Below are positions 1 to 9,646 of a stretch of 64,000 nt of DNA, one piece after another. The notes under the pieces are model-generated. The model searched no databases. It was not told where the DNA came from and was given only the letters and a program-made list of their open reading frames with translations. Source of the stretch: Acidimicrobiia bacterium (GTDB lineage: Bacteria > Actinomycetota > Acidimicrobiia > Spongiisociales > UBA5794). The DNA lies in the NCBI GenBank assembly GCA_026985095.1, contig JALSQW010000023.1, positions 156,861 to 220,860 on the forward strand. Reading direction: 5' to 3'. Position 1 is the first letter of the stretch. The number at the start of each line of letters is the position of its first letter. The translations under genes and the position numbers were made by a program.

Positions 1-408
1 CCTGGGCTCGACCTCGTCGTCGTCGATTACCTCCAGCTCATGCACGGAAGCGGCGGAGAGAACCGACAGCAAGAGATCGCACTCATCTCCCGATCGCTCA
101 AGAACCTGGCCAGGGAGCTCGACGTTCCGGTCATCGCGCTGTCCCAGCTCAACCGCGCGGTCGAGGCCCGCGAGGACAAGCGCCCTCGCCTCGGCGATCT
201 GCGCGAGTCCGGTGCCGTCGAGCAGGACTCCGACGTCGTGATGTTCATCTACCGGGACGAGTACTACTACCCGGAGAAGGTCGAGTCGAAGGGCATCGCC
301 GAGGTCGTCGTCGCCAAGCACCGGCAAGGTGCGGTCGGGAAGGTCGAGATGACCTTCCTGCCCGAGTTCACGCTCTTCGCCGACATGGGCAGGGACGTTC
401 CCGTCTGA
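1..408 (+). CDS. dnaB: Replicative DNA helicase DnaB, C-terminal part (5' end outside window)
   Basis: Reads in frame from base 1: [84 protein letters not shown], diagnostic DnaB motifs. Confidence 0.95.
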   Translation, partial: PGLDLVVVDYLQLMHGSGGENRQQEIALISRSLKNLARELDVPVIALSQLNRAVEAREDKRPRLGDLRESGAVEQDSDVVMFIYRDEYYYPEKVESKGIAEVVVAKHRQGAVGKVEMTFLPEFTLFADMGRDVPV

Positions 409-474
409 CGGCGCAGATCCACACCCGACGGTCTGTTCCCACACCTGGTCGGCGTCGACGCGGCGTGACGGCCG

Positions 475-1755
475 TCACTCGATGCAGGCGCCCTCGGCGC
501 CGCGGCGCGGGTCCCGCAGCCGCAGCGACACGATCGTCGAAACGGCCATCATCCCGACCGCGAGCGCGAACACGGCCCGCAGATCGACGAGCGTCCCGGC
601 GGCTCCGATCGCCAAAGGCACCACGGCGATCGGCGCCAGCAGCGTGTTCTGGAGGGCCACGCACGTCGGTCGCAGCTCCTCGGACGCCATCTCGAGGATG
701 AAGTTGACGTAGCCGAGCCTGACTCCGCTCATCGCTGCCCCGACCAGGGCGAAGGTGGCGAACAAGGCGTTCACGTCGATCGGGGCCAGGAGCGCCGCAG
801 CGGGAGCGGCCAGCGCCGCCACCGACGTGCCGACGATCGCGGTCTTGTTGCCGAGCCGGTCGCCGAGCCAACCCCACAACAGGTTCGATCCGGCCGCTCC
901 GGCCATCTGCGCCGCCAGGTACCCGCCGATGGCGGCGCCGCCGACGCCCAGGTCCCGGAGGGCGTACACGACGAAGAACGGCGCGATGGCGACCACCGAT
1001 TCGGTGGCGCCGCGGCTGATGAGGAGCCGGCGGAAGTTGGCGTTGATCCTCGTCAGGTGCACCGATCGTTCGAGCAGCGCCCGTAGGCTCGGCGATCGCC
1101 GTGTGGTCCGCGACGGTGGTTCCTCGATGAGGGCGAACCCCACGAACGCCACCAGCAGGGTGAGCGCCGCCAGTCCGAAGATGACGGCGTAGTTGCCCGG
1201 GTACGGGAACCGGGCCGGATCGCCGAGGATCCGTGCGACGATCCCGCCGGCGCCGATGGCGAGGGTGAAGCCGAGGAGCTGACGCCATCCCACGAACCGT
1301 CCGCGCCGCCGCGTCGGGATCGCCTTGGCGAACACGTCGGCGTAGATGACCGTTCCCATGCCCCCGGCGATCGAGAAGGCTCCGAACAGCGACAGCAGCA
1401 CGATCAGCACGAGCGCGGGCCGGTCGGCCGCCAGCCACGACGTCAAGACGGCGATCGCCGCCCAGGAGATCCAGCGGAACGTGATGATGGCCAGCAACCA
1501 CGGCTTCTTCCGCGGTCGATCCTCGATCAGGTAGGCCGTGAACAGTTGGGGCAGGATCTGGCCGACTCGCTGAGCGGCGGCGAGGATCCCCACCGCGACC
1601 GACGATGCCGTCAGCGTCGAGACGAACGCCGGGAGGACCGTGTTGACCGAAGAGAAGGCGTTCGACGCCTGGAAGAAGACGCCGTGGACGAGACCGGCCA
1701 GGAAGTTGCGTCGGTACTCCGACGGCGGGATCCCCTCGTAGAGGTCATCGTCCAT
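475..1755 (-). CDS. MFS transporter
   Basis: About 12 hydrophobic segments, MFS-like; start chosen at MDDDLYEGIPPSEYRRNF. Confidence 0.8.
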   Translation of the reverse strand: MDDDLYEGIPPSEYRRNFLAGLVHGVFFQASNAFSSVNTVLPAFVSTLTASSVAVGILAAAQRVGQILPQLFTAYLIEDRPRKKPWLLAIITFRWISWAAIAVLTSWLAADRPALVLIVLLSLFGAFSIAGGMGTVIYADVFAKAIPTRRRGRFVGWRQLLGFTLAIGAGGIVARILGDPARFPYPGNYAVIFGLAALTLLVAFVGFALIEEPPSRTTRRSPSLRALLERSVHLTRINANFRRLLISRGATESVVAIAPFFVVYALRDLGVGGAAIGGYLAAQMAGAAGSNLLWGWLGDRLGNKTAIVGTSVAALAAPAAALLAPIDVNALFATFALVGAAMSGVRLGYVNFILEMASEELRPTCVALQNTLLAPIAVVPLAIGAAGTLVDLRAVFALAVGMMAVSTIVSLRLRDPRRGAEGACIE

Positions 1756-1849
1756 GGAGCGCAAGGCTATCGACCCATCACCCCGGCCTCGCAATCGCGG
1801 CGAGCATCGCCCCCTCCAGCTAGCCTGTCCGCCATCGAGGAGGCCGTGG

Positions 1850-2248
1850 ATGCGCCAGGACGGTTCGAGGATCCCCAGTGGTCGTTGGTCGGATTGGATC
1901 GTTCCTGCCGACCCACGGAAGGTCGGACGCGACCCCGACTACCGGTTCTCGCTCGCCAACGAGCGGACCTTCCTCGCCTGGATCCGCACCTCGTTGGCGT
2001 TGACCGCCGGCGGGCTCGGCACCGTCAAGCTCCTGAGACCGTTCCCCGGACGAGAGCTGCTCGGCGTGTTGCTGCTCGTGCTCGCTCTGGCCGTCTCGGC
2101 CACGAGCTACCGCCGGTGGGCCCGCAACGAAGAGGCGATCCGAACCGATCGGCCGTTGCCGCCGTCGCGGTTGCCCATGCTCCTGGCAGTGGGGGCCGGC
2201 GTGGTGGGGTTGGTCGCGGTGGTCATCGTCGTCCTCTTCCCGCAATGA
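1850..2248 (+). CDS. DUF202/YidH-family small membrane protein
   Basis: FSLANERTFLAWIRTSLALTAGGLG motif and three TM segments. Confidence 0.8.
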   Translation: MRQDGSRIPSGRWSDWIVPADPRKVGRDPDYRFSLANERTFLAWIRTSLALTAGGLGTVKLLRPFPGRELLGVLLLVLALAVSATSYRRWARNEEAIRTDRPLPPSRLPMLLAVGAGVVGLVAVVIVVLFPQ

Positions 2249-2589
2249 GCGGTGGCGCCTGGCCCGACGAGCTGTTCGACCCGGGGCTCCAGCAGGAACG
2301 TACGGCCCTGGCATGGGATCGGACCGCCGTGGCGATCCTGGTCGCTGCATCGGTCATGCTGCGTGACGCCATCGTCAACGGTCTGGTGGCGTTCATCGGG
2401 GTCGCTGCGGCGTTCATCGCCGTGGGCGCCGCGGTCCTGGTCGTCGCCTACCTGCGCTACGGTGCTCTCCACGTGATCCTGCGACGAGCGGGCACGGTCG
2501 CCGAGCCGATCCTCGTGCGGGTGGTGGGTACCGCCACGGTGGTCTTCAACGGCCTGGCTCTGGGGCTGGTCGGGTGGGAGATGCTCTGA
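2245..2589 (+). CDS. DUF202-family small membrane protein
   Basis: GLQQERTALAWDRTAVAILVAASVMLRD; ATGA overlap with upstream gene. Confidence 0.75.
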   Translation: MSGGAWPDELFDPGLQQERTALAWDRTAVAILVAASVMLRDAIVNGLVAFIGVAAAFIAVGAAVLVVAYLRYGALHVILRRAGTVAEPILVRVVGTATVVFNGLALGLVGWEML

Positions 2590-2606
2590 GCACGTTCGTC
2601 CCGAAC

Positions 2607-2640
2607 GAAGGCAGCGGCCCCATGCGGGGCCGCTGCTTCG
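2607..2640. terminator. Terminator-like hairpin without U-tract
   Basis: GAAGGCAGCGGCCCC-ATGC-GGGGCCGCTGCTTC near-perfect stem just after the DUF202 pair. Confidence 0.5.
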
Positions 2641-2842
2641 GATCCCGGGCAGCCGCTCTGAGGAGGAGTCTCGGAGGGAAGGGGACCTCCGTGTGTTCCG
2701 GTGGAGTTGGAATACACCGCCCAGGTTGTCTGCAGTACATATCGGCAGGTCCGGCGCGAACTTGCGGACCATTCCCACCGATCGCGGGGGAACTAGTGCC
2801 GTCGCCTCGGCCTCGAGCTTCCCCGGCCGGTACGATCGGGCG

Positions 2843-3733
2843 ATGCCGGATCCCTCGATGTCACCTGCCGGACGGCCCGTGGCCGCCGTCGTGGCGCTCG
2901 CCCTGCTCGGGATCGCCCTCGGAGCGTTGCCGCTGCTCATCCGAGGAGACGTGCCGGCGACCCACCTCGTCGCGACCCGCGTCACCCTGGGCGCAGCGGT
3001 CCTCCTTCCCGCCCTGTGGCTGACCGGCGGTCCGGTCGTGCCCCGATCGGGACTCGGTCGTCTCTTCGTCCTGGCGGTCGTCCTGACGCTCCACTGGCTG
3101 ACGTTCTTCCTGGCGATCAAGCTGACGACGGTGGCGGTGGCGCTCGCCGCCGTGTACCTCGGGCCGGTCGCTGCTGCCGCCCTGTCGGGGCCGCTGCTGG
3201 GCGAGACCGTTGGACGCAAAGCGGTCGGCGGGTTGGTGCTGGCGCTGGTCGGTACGTTGCTGGTGGTGCGACCCGGGGGTGGGATGACCGCGGCAGGCCT
3301 CGCCGCCGGGGCCGCCTCGGGGGCGCTGTTCGCCGCGTTCATGATCGTCGGCAAGCCGGTCGCCGACCGACTCGGCGGTCTCGTCGTCGCCACCTGGGAG
3401 CTGGTCTTCGCCTCCATCTTGTTGGCCCCGTTCACCGTGCAGGCCATCCGGGTCTCCAGCGACGCATGGCCGCGGTTCCTCCTGCTCGGCGCCGTCTTCA
3501 CCGGCGTGGCTGGTGTCGTGTACTGGTCGTCGATGCGGCGGCTGCCCGTCGCCGTCGTCGCGGTCATCATGTACCTCGAACCGGCGTCGGCGGTGGTCTG
3601 GGCGGCGGGGGTGTTGGGAGAGATGCCCGATACGCCCGGATGGATCGGCGTGGCCCTCGTCATCGTCGGCGGTGTCCTCGCCTCGATGGAGACGTCCGAG
3701 GAGGTGGTGGTCGGTGCCTCGACCGCTCTTTGA
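2843..3733 (+). CDS. EamA/DMT-family transporter
   Basis: Ten TM-like segments, duplicated EamA-like architecture. Confidence 0.8.
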   Translation: MPDPSMSPAGRPVAAVVALALLGIALGALPLLIRGDVPATHLVATRVTLGAAVLLPALWLTGGPVVPRSGLGRLFVLAVVLTLHWLTFFLAIKLTTVAVALAAVYLGPVAAAALSGPLLGETVGRKAVGGLVLALVGTLLVVRPGGGMTAAGLAAGAASGALFAAFMIVGKPVADRLGGLVVATWELVFASILLAPFTVQAIRVSSDAWPRFLLLGAVFTGVAGVVYWSSMRRLPVAVVAVIMYLEPASAVVWAAGVLGEMPDTPGWIGVALVIVGGVLASMETSEEVVVGASTAL

Positions 3734-4808
3734 GGTCAAGGACCTTCGCATCGAGGTGCACGACCCGAACGAGGCGGTGAGGGCGGCACGGCGGGGAGAT
3801 GCCGGCGAAGGATGGTCCGTCGGCATCCCCGGGCTGTCGTTCGCGGTGGCCGAAGGGGAGGTCCTCGGCATCGTCGGCGAGTCGGGCGCCGGGAAGTCCC
3901 TGGCCTTGCTCGGCGCCTTCGGCCTGCTTCCCGCCGGGACCCGGGCGGCGGGTGGCACGATCACCTTCGATGGGGCGGTGTTCCGACCCGCCGAGGTCCC
4001 GTCGGGTCGCCGGCGCGACGGCAAGCGAAGAGCCGCGAGGCGACGGATGATCGCCGGGACCGTCGCCGCGGACGTGGACGACGAGTGGGCGCGGAGGGTC
4101 GGTCTGGAGGTGGGGTTCCTCTTCCAGAACCCCATCGCCGCGTGGAACCCGCTCGAGACGATCGGCCCACAGGCGGGCGAGGCGCTCGACGTGCACACGG
4201 ATCTCGACGACGCCGAGATCCAGCGGCGTGTGGTCGACGCGCTCGGTGACGTCCAGCTCCCCCGGTCGGGCCGGCTCCTCGGGGCGTTCCGGCATCAGAT
4301 GAGCCGCGGGCAAGGACAGCGGGCGATGCTGGCGGCGGCGTTAACGAAGTCGCCGCGCTTGCTGATCGCCGACGAGCCGCTGAGCGGGCTCGATCCGTCC
4401 GTGGCCGCCGCCATCTTGGATCTGATCCGCGACCTGCAACGCCGGCGGGGCATGGCGATGGTGATGGTGACCCACGACCTGGGGGCGATCGCCAGGGTCG
4501 CCGATCGGGTCGCCGTGATGTACGCCGGCCGGATCGTGGAGGAGGGACCGGCGTCGCGGGTCTTCCATCAGCCGCAGCATCCGTACACGGCCGGTCTGTT
4601 GGCCTCCGTGCCCGGTCTCGACCGTCGTCTGGTGCCCATCCCCGGCGAGGCACCCCGGCTGGGGCAGATCGCCAGGGGGTGCCCCTTCGCCCCCCGGTGC
4701 GGTTTTGCCGAGGCGGCATGCTTACGGGCCGAGCCGGTCCTCGAGCCCATCGGCTACTCGAAGGCGGCGTGCCATCGGATGTTCCACCTCGATCTCGAGG
4801 GGATCTGA
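3714..4808 (+). CDS. Oligopeptide-type ABC transporter ATP-binding protein
   Basis: Walker A GESGAGKS, signature MSRGQGQRAMLA, Walker B LLIADEPLSGLD, C-terminal CPFAPRC motif of Opp/Dpp ATPases; GTG start. Confidence 0.85.
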   Translation: MPRPLFEVKDLRIEVHDPNEAVRAARRGDAGEGWSVGIPGLSFAVAEGEVLGIVGESGAGKSLALLGAFGLLPAGTRAAGGTITFDGAVFRPAEVPSGRRRDGKRRAARRRMIAGTVAADVDDEWARRVGLEVGFLFQNPIAAWNPLETIGPQAGEALDVHTDLDDAEIQRRVVDALGDVQLPRSGRLLGAFRHQMSRGQGQRAMLAAALTKSPRLLIADEPLSGLDPSVAAAILDLIRDLQRRRGMAMVMVTHDLGAIARVADRVAVMYAGRIVEEGPASRVFHQPQHPYTAGLLASVPGLDRRLVPIPGEAPRLGQIARGCPFAPRCGFAEAACLRAEPVLEPIGYSKAACHRMFHLDLEGI

Positions 4809-4823
4809 TCGCTTCGGCCGACG

Positions 4824-5390
4824 TCAGGCGCCGAAGTCGCGGTGGACCCGTGAGGGCGTCGGGCCCGACTGGCCCTGGTACTTCGAGCCGGCCTCCGGCG
4901 AGCCGTAAGGATGATCGGCCGGCGTCGAGAGCTGATAGAAGCTGATCTGGCCGATCTTCATGCCCGGGTAGATGGCGATCGGGAGGTTCGCGACGTTCGA
5001 CAGCTCGAGGGTCACCTGGCCGCGGAATCCTGGGTCGATGAACCCTGCGGTCGAGTGGATGAGCAGCCCGAGGCGTCCCAACGACGACTTGCCTTCCAGC
5101 CGGGCGACGACGTCGTCGGCGAGGCCGACGGTCTCGAGGGTGGAGCCCAGCACGAACTCCCCGGGGTGGAGGATGAACGGCTGGGTCTCGGTGGCCTCGA
5201 CGGCCGCGGTCAGATCCTCTTGTGGGGCCTTGGGGTCGATCACCGCATAGCGGTGGTTCTCGAAGACCCGGAAGGTTCGATCGCAGCGTACGTCGACGCT
5301 CGACGGCTGAACGAGACGGGCGTCATACGGATCGATCTCGATGCGCCCGTCGGCGATCGCCTTCCTGATGGTCCGATCCGAGAAGATCAT
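4824..5390 (-). CDS. dcd: dCTP deaminase
   Basis: [66 protein letters not shown]. Confidence 0.95.
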   Translation of the reverse strand: MIFSDRTIRKAIADGRIEIDPYDARLVQPSSVDVRCDRTFRVFENHRYAVIDPKAPQEDLTAAVEATETQPFILHPGEFVLGSTLETVGLADDVVARLEGKSSLGRLGLLIHSTAGFIDPGFRGQVTLELSNVANLPIAIYPGMKIGQISFYQLSTPADHPYGSPEAGSKYQGQSGPTPSRVHRDFGA

Positions 5391-5446
5391 GCCGAGCGAT
5401 GGTAGCGGGCGAAGACCAGCCCGTTCCCGCGGCACCCGGGCGTCCC

Positions 5447-5625
5447 GAACCCTGGGTTGGCCACACCCCTGGAGGGGGTCGTGGAACCCTGGGTTGGCGG
5501 CACCCCTGGAGGGGGTTGTGGAACCCTGGGTTGGCGGCACCCCTGGAGGGGGTTGTGGAACCCTGGGTTGGCGGCACCCCTGGAGGGGGTTGTGGAACCC
5601 TGGGTTGGCGGCACCCCTGGAGGGG
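5447..5625. repeat. 37-bp tandem repeat, about 4.8 copies
   Basis: GAACCCTGGGTTGGCGGCACCCCTGGAGGGGGTTGTG repeated; first copy slightly diverged; each unit has palindromes AACCCtGGGTT and CCCCTggAGGGG. Confidence 0.97.
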
Positions 5626-5630
5626 ATGGA

Positions 5631-5700
5631 GCGGGTGAGGGGAATCGAACCCCCGTATTCAGCTTGGGAAGCTGATGTTCTGCCATTGAACTACACCCGC
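5631..5700 (-). tRNA. tRNA-Gly(TCC)
   Basis: Reverse complement GCGGGTGTAGTTCAATGGCAGAACATCAGCTTCCCAAGCTGAATACGGGGGTTCGATTCCCCTCACCCGC folds as a cloverleaf, anticodon loop CTTCCCA. Confidence 0.95.
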
Positions 5701-5737
5701 GGGCAGGCAGGAGTGTACCTCGCCGTGGCGCCGTCGG

Positions 5738-5959
5738 TCAGGTGAGAAGGCTGGCGGCACCCCACGCCGTGATGATGAGACCCACCGACAGCAGCCACCA
5801 CGCCCGCGCCGGGCGGAACTCGCCTTCGGCCTTCTCCGGAGCCCGACCTCGGCGGTGCTGGATGATCGCCCAGCCGTTGCCGAGCACCATCGCCAGACCC
5901 ACCGCTCCGATCAGCTGAGCCAGCAGATCATCCAGTCCGAGGAGGTCCACCACGTCCAT
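5738..5959 (-). CDS. Small membrane protein, unknown function
   Basis: 74-codon ORF with two TM segments (AQLIGAVGLAMVLGNGWAII; WWLLSVGLIITAWGAASLL). Confidence 0.65.
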   Translation of the reverse strand: MDVVDLLGLDDLLAQLIGAVGLAMVLGNGWAIIQHRRGRAPEKAEGEFRPARAWWLLSVGLIITAWGAASLLT

Positions 5960-6038
5960 GGCGGCAACCGTAGCTCCGACCGGGCGACGACGACAGCCGA
6001 GCCCCTTGCCGACCATCCCCGATACGCTCCCGCGTCCC

Positions 6039-6920
6039 ATGGACACCACCTCGACCTCCCGACCGCGTACCGTCATCCGGTTCCTCGCCCTGTGGGTCTT
6101 CGGCCTCGCCACGACACTGCTGCTCGGTGGACTCTGGGGGCGCCAGGTCGCCGGTGATCGGGCGGCCTTGGAGGCGTCGGTCCGGGCCGGCATGGTCGCC
6201 GACGTCGTCGGCGACCGGATCGGGGGGTGGCTCGCCGACGGGATCGCTGTCGCCGCGGACCTCCCCGTTCCCGAGGTGGCCGACGCCGTCGATGCCGTCA
6301 CGGCGTCCCCCGAGACCGAACGGGCCATGGCAGCCCTCACCGACCAGGTCGTCGCCGCGCTCCTCGCCCCACCCGGATCGGCGCCGGTGATCGACCTGGC
6401 ATCGGCGCTGGAGCCGACGGTCCCGGTGCTCGCCGCCGAGCTGGCGGAGCGAGGGATCCCCGCGGACGAAGCGACGATCCGTGCCGCCCTCGGAGCCCTC
6501 GACCCGATCGTCCTGGGCGCCGGCGATCTCGTGGGTCTCGCCGGTGTAGCCCGAGAGGCACGCACCTTCCTCACCTGGGTCGTGGTCGTCGCCTTCGCCA
6601 TCCAGGTCGCCGCCGGCGGTGCCGTCCTCGGCGTCTCGACCGACCGTCGCGACGCCGCACGCACCCTGGCGGTCCGTCTCGGGATGTCGGCGGTCAGCTA
6701 CGCCGTCCTGTTCCGTGTCGGGAGCTGGGCCCTCGACCCGCAGCGGGGACGCGCGCCGGTCGTCGCGGGCGGGTCGGTGCTCCTCGGCAGCGACCTCTGG
6801 GTGTTCGCCGCCGTCGGCGGCATCGCGTGCGCAGCGGCGCTCATCGCTGCCCGAACGAGCGGCCGATCCGACGAGGGTGCGGGCGCCCACGAGGACACCG
6901 AGGAGCTGGTCGCGGTCTGA
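6039..6920 (+). CDS. Integral membrane protein, unknown function
   Basis: MDTTSTSRPRTVIRFLALWVFGLATTLLLGG; several TM segments, good coding frame. Confidence 0.65.
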   Translation: MDTTSTSRPRTVIRFLALWVFGLATTLLLGGLWGRQVAGDRAALEASVRAGMVADVVGDRIGGWLADGIAVAADLPVPEVADAVDAVTASPETERAMAALTDQVVAALLAPPGSAPVIDLASALEPTVPVLAAELAERGIPADEATIRAALGALDPIVLGAGDLVGLAGVAREARTFLTWVVVVAFAIQVAAGGAVLGVSTDRRDAARTLAVRLGMSAVSYAVLFRVGSWALDPQRGRAPVVAGGSVLLGSDLWVFAAVGGIACAAALIAARTSGRSDEGAGAHEDTEELVAV

Positions 6921-6937
6921 CGCGGTACGCTCAGGCG

Positions 6938-7738
6938 ATGCCGCGTCCCTGTCAGGTCGTACGGGTCTTCACCATCGGAGACTCCGGTGGCAACCATCTC
7001 GGCGTGATCAACGACCGGTCCGGTCTCGACGACCACGCCATGGCGACCATCGCCGCCGAGCTCGGGTTCAGCGAGACGGTCTTCGTCGACTGGTTCGACG
7101 GTCCGCCCACCGTCCGCATCTTCACTCCCGAACTCGAGCTCCCCTTCGCCGGGCATCCGCTCGTTGGAGCCGCCTGGGTCCTGGCGCGGCTCGGTCCCGC
7201 CGCCGCCGCGGGCACGCTTCGCTGCCGCGCCGGGGACGTGCGCTACCGCAGCGACGGGGACGTCATCTGGATCGACGCCGGTGAGCTCCCCGCGGCCGTG
7301 ACCGCAGCCGCCGACGCGGGCGCGGACGCCGCCGCGGCCAGGATCGCGCCTCCCCAGCGGGCCTGGAAGGTCACCATGCCCAGGGACTACCTGATCTTCG
7401 TCTACGACAGCGACCGAGACGTCACGACCGCTTTCCCGTACGCCCCCGCCCTCGCCGACCGGTTCGGGCTGGTGCTCGTCCACTTCCGCGCCGACACCGA
7501 CGCCCACGTGCGGTTCTTCGCGCCGTCTGCCGGGGTGTACGAGGATCCGGCCACCGGCAGCGCGGCGGTGGCGCTCGCCCACGCCCTTCGACACGAGGGG
7601 AAGGCGTCGGGTCGCCTCACGATCGCCCAGGGAGCGGAGATGGGCCGGCCCTCCCGGATCGAGCTGTCCTGGACTCCCGACCGGATCGAGATCGGAGGGA
7701 CCGTCGCTCGCGACGGTGTGCAGATCGTCGAGCGATGA
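6938..7738 (+). CDS. PhzF-family isomerase/epimerase
   Basis: GNHLGVINDRSGLDD.., FTPELELPFAGHPLVGAAWVL, YEDPATGSAAVALAHAL motifs. Confidence 0.9.
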   Translation: MPRPCQVVRVFTIGDSGGNHLGVINDRSGLDDHAMATIAAELGFSETVFVDWFDGPPTVRIFTPELELPFAGHPLVGAAWVLARLGPAAAAGTLRCRAGDVRYRSDGDVIWIDAGELPAAVTAAADAGADAAAARIAPPQRAWKVTMPRDYLIFVYDSDRDVTTAFPYAPALADRFGLVLVHFRADTDAHVRFFAPSAGVYEDPATGSAAVALAHALRHEGKASGRLTIAQGAEMGRPSRIELSWTPDRIEIGGTVARDGVQIVER

Positions 7739-7807
7739 CCGCCGTACGGGCCGAGGTCCGACCCGATACAATCGGCCCCAGCGGACCAGGCAGGAGGACC
7801 CCAGCCC

Positions 7808-9598
7808 ATGAAGACGTTCACCACCCCAGGTGAGGTGACGGTCGATCCGTCCGACAACCCGATCAGCGCCCTCCTGGGACTGGCCGCCGAAGACCCCGAC
7901 CTCGCGTCCCTCGCCTACCGTGACGGCGACCGGTTCGTCGACGTCACCGCTGCCGACTTCGCCGCCCGCGTCGAAGAGCTCGCCGCCGGGCTCGTGGCCC
8001 TCGGGATCGAGAAGGGATCGAGGATCGGCCTCTTCTCGGCCACCCGCATGGAGTTCACCATCCTCGACTACGCCATCTGGGCCGCAGGATGCGCCACCGT
8101 CACCATCTACGAGACGTCGTCCGCCGAACAGGTCCAGTGGATCATGGGGAACTCGGAAGCGGTCGGGATCTTCTGCGAGACGGCGGGGATGAAAGCCGTC
8201 TACGACGAGGTCGCCGCCGAGTTGCCCGCAGCCGAGCACGTGTTCGTCATCGAGGACGGCGCCCTCGATCAGATCGCGTCCCTCGCCACCGAGGAGGCGA
8301 GAGCAGAGGTCGCGAACCGGATCGCCGCCATCGACCACGACGACCTCGCCACGTTGGTGTACACCTCGGGCACCACCGGACGCCCGAAGGGTTGCGTCAT
8401 CACCCACGGCAACTTCATCTGGACCGTGCGGCAGGTCGAGGCGGTCCTCGGGGAGCTGACAGGACGCGACCAGCGTCAGCTCATGTTCCTTCCCCTCGCC
8501 CACATCTTCGCCCGTCTGGTGCAGGTGGTCTGTGTCAGCGCCGGCGTCAAGATCGGCTACTCGACCGGGATCCCGAACCTGACCGAGGAACTGGCCATCT
8601 TCAAGCCGACCTGGGTCTTCTCGGTGCCCCGCGTCTTCGAGAAGATCTACAACGCGGCCAAGCTGAAGGCCGACGACGAGGGCAAGGGCAAGATCTTCGA
8701 CCTCGCCGCGGGGGTCGCCATCGCCTACAGCAAAGGCCTCCAGGCAGGCAAGGTGCCGCTGGCCGTCAAAGCCCAACATGCCCTGTTCGACAAGCTCGTC
8801 TACGGCAAGCTCCGCGCCGTCTTCGGCGGTGAGATGCGGTACGCCATCTCGGGGGGCGCGGCCCTCGGGGCTCGCCTCGGTCACTTCTTCCGGGGCCTCG
8901 GGATCACGCCGCTCGAAGGCTACGGGCTCACCGAGACGACGGCCGCGTCGACCGTGAACCCGCCCGACGCGGTGCGGATCGGAACCGTTGGACGTCCCCT
9001 CCCGGGAGTCACCGTCGGGATCGCCGACGACGGTGAGGTGATGATCAGGGGGAAGCACATCTTCAAGGGCTACTGGCGCAACGAGGCCGCCACCAAGGAG
9101 GCCCTCGAACCGGACGGGTGGTTCCACAGCGGCGACATCGGCGTCCTCGACGACGCCGGGTACCTGTCGATCACCGGACGGAAGAAGGAACTGATCGTGA
9201 CCGCCGGCGGCAAGAACGTCGCTCCCGCCGTCCTCGAGGACCGGCTCCGGTCCGATCCGCTCGTCTCTCAGGCGATGGTCGTCGGTGACGCCAAGCCGTT
9301 CATCGCCGCGTTGATCGCTATCGATGCCGAAGCGCTGCCCGCCTGGGCTCACGCCCACGGGAAGTCGGCGAACGGCCTCGCCGACCTGATCGACGATCCG
9401 GACTTGCGAGCCGAGATCGACAAAGCGATCGCGTACGCCAACAAGGCCGTCTCCAAGGCGGAGGCGATCAAGACCTACCGCATCTTGCCCCGAGACCTCT
9501 CGATCGAAGGCGACGAACTGACCCCGACCCTGAAGGTGAAGCGGTCCGTCGTGGCCGCGAAGTACGCCGATCTGATCGCCGACATCTACGGGGACTGA
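7808..9598 (+). CDS. Long-chain fatty acid-CoA ligase (AMP-binding)
   Basis: LVYTSGTTGRPKGCVITHGN, EGYGLTETTAAST, GWFHSGDIGVLDDAGYLSITGRKKELIVTAGGKNVAP. Confidence 0.95.
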   Translation: MKTFTTPGEVTVDPSDNPISALLGLAAEDPDLASLAYRDGDRFVDVTAADFAARVEELAAGLVALGIEKGSRIGLFSATRMEFTILDYAIWAAGCATVTIYETSSAEQVQWIMGNSEAVGIFCETAGMKAVYDEVAAELPAAEHVFVIEDGALDQIASLATEEARAEVANRIAAIDHDDLATLVYTSGTTGRPKGCVITHGNFIWTVRQVEAVLGELTGRDQRQLMFLPLAHIFARLVQVVCVSAGVKIGYSTGIPNLTEELAIFKPTWVFSVPRVFEKIYNAAKLKADDEGKGKIFDLAAGVAIAYSKGLQAGKVPLAVKAQHALFDKLVYGKLRAVFGGEMRYAISGGAALGARLGHFFRGLGITPLEGYGLTETTAASTVNPPDAVRIGTVGRPLPGVTVGIADDGEVMIRGKHIFKGYWRNEAATKEALEPDGWFHSGDIGVLDDAGYLSITGRKKELIVTAGGKNVAPAVLEDRLRSDPLVSQAMVVGDAKPFIAALIAIDAEALPAWAHAHGKSANGLADLIDDPDLRAEIDKAIAYANKAVSKAEAIKTYRILPRDLSIEGDELTPTLKVKRSVVAAKYADLIADIYGD

Positions 9599-9646
9599 CC
9601 GCGAGCGTCTTCGCCGCAGCTCGGCGGGATCCGGCGGGGATCGGTC

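Noticed and set aside
5447-5625. Possible CRISPR array because of 37-bp repeat length
   Set aside because: Units are directly adjacent with no unique spacers and there are no cas genes in the window.
5399-5745. Several ORFs on both strands with [25 protein letters not shown] repeat peptides
   Set aside because: Translations of the 37-bp tandem repeat in all frames; no start signals and overlap with dcd or tRNA.
6698-9358. 886-aa minus-strand ORF opposite PhzF and acyl-CoA ligase genes
   Set aside because: Antisense shadow; both plus-strand genes have clear family motifs.
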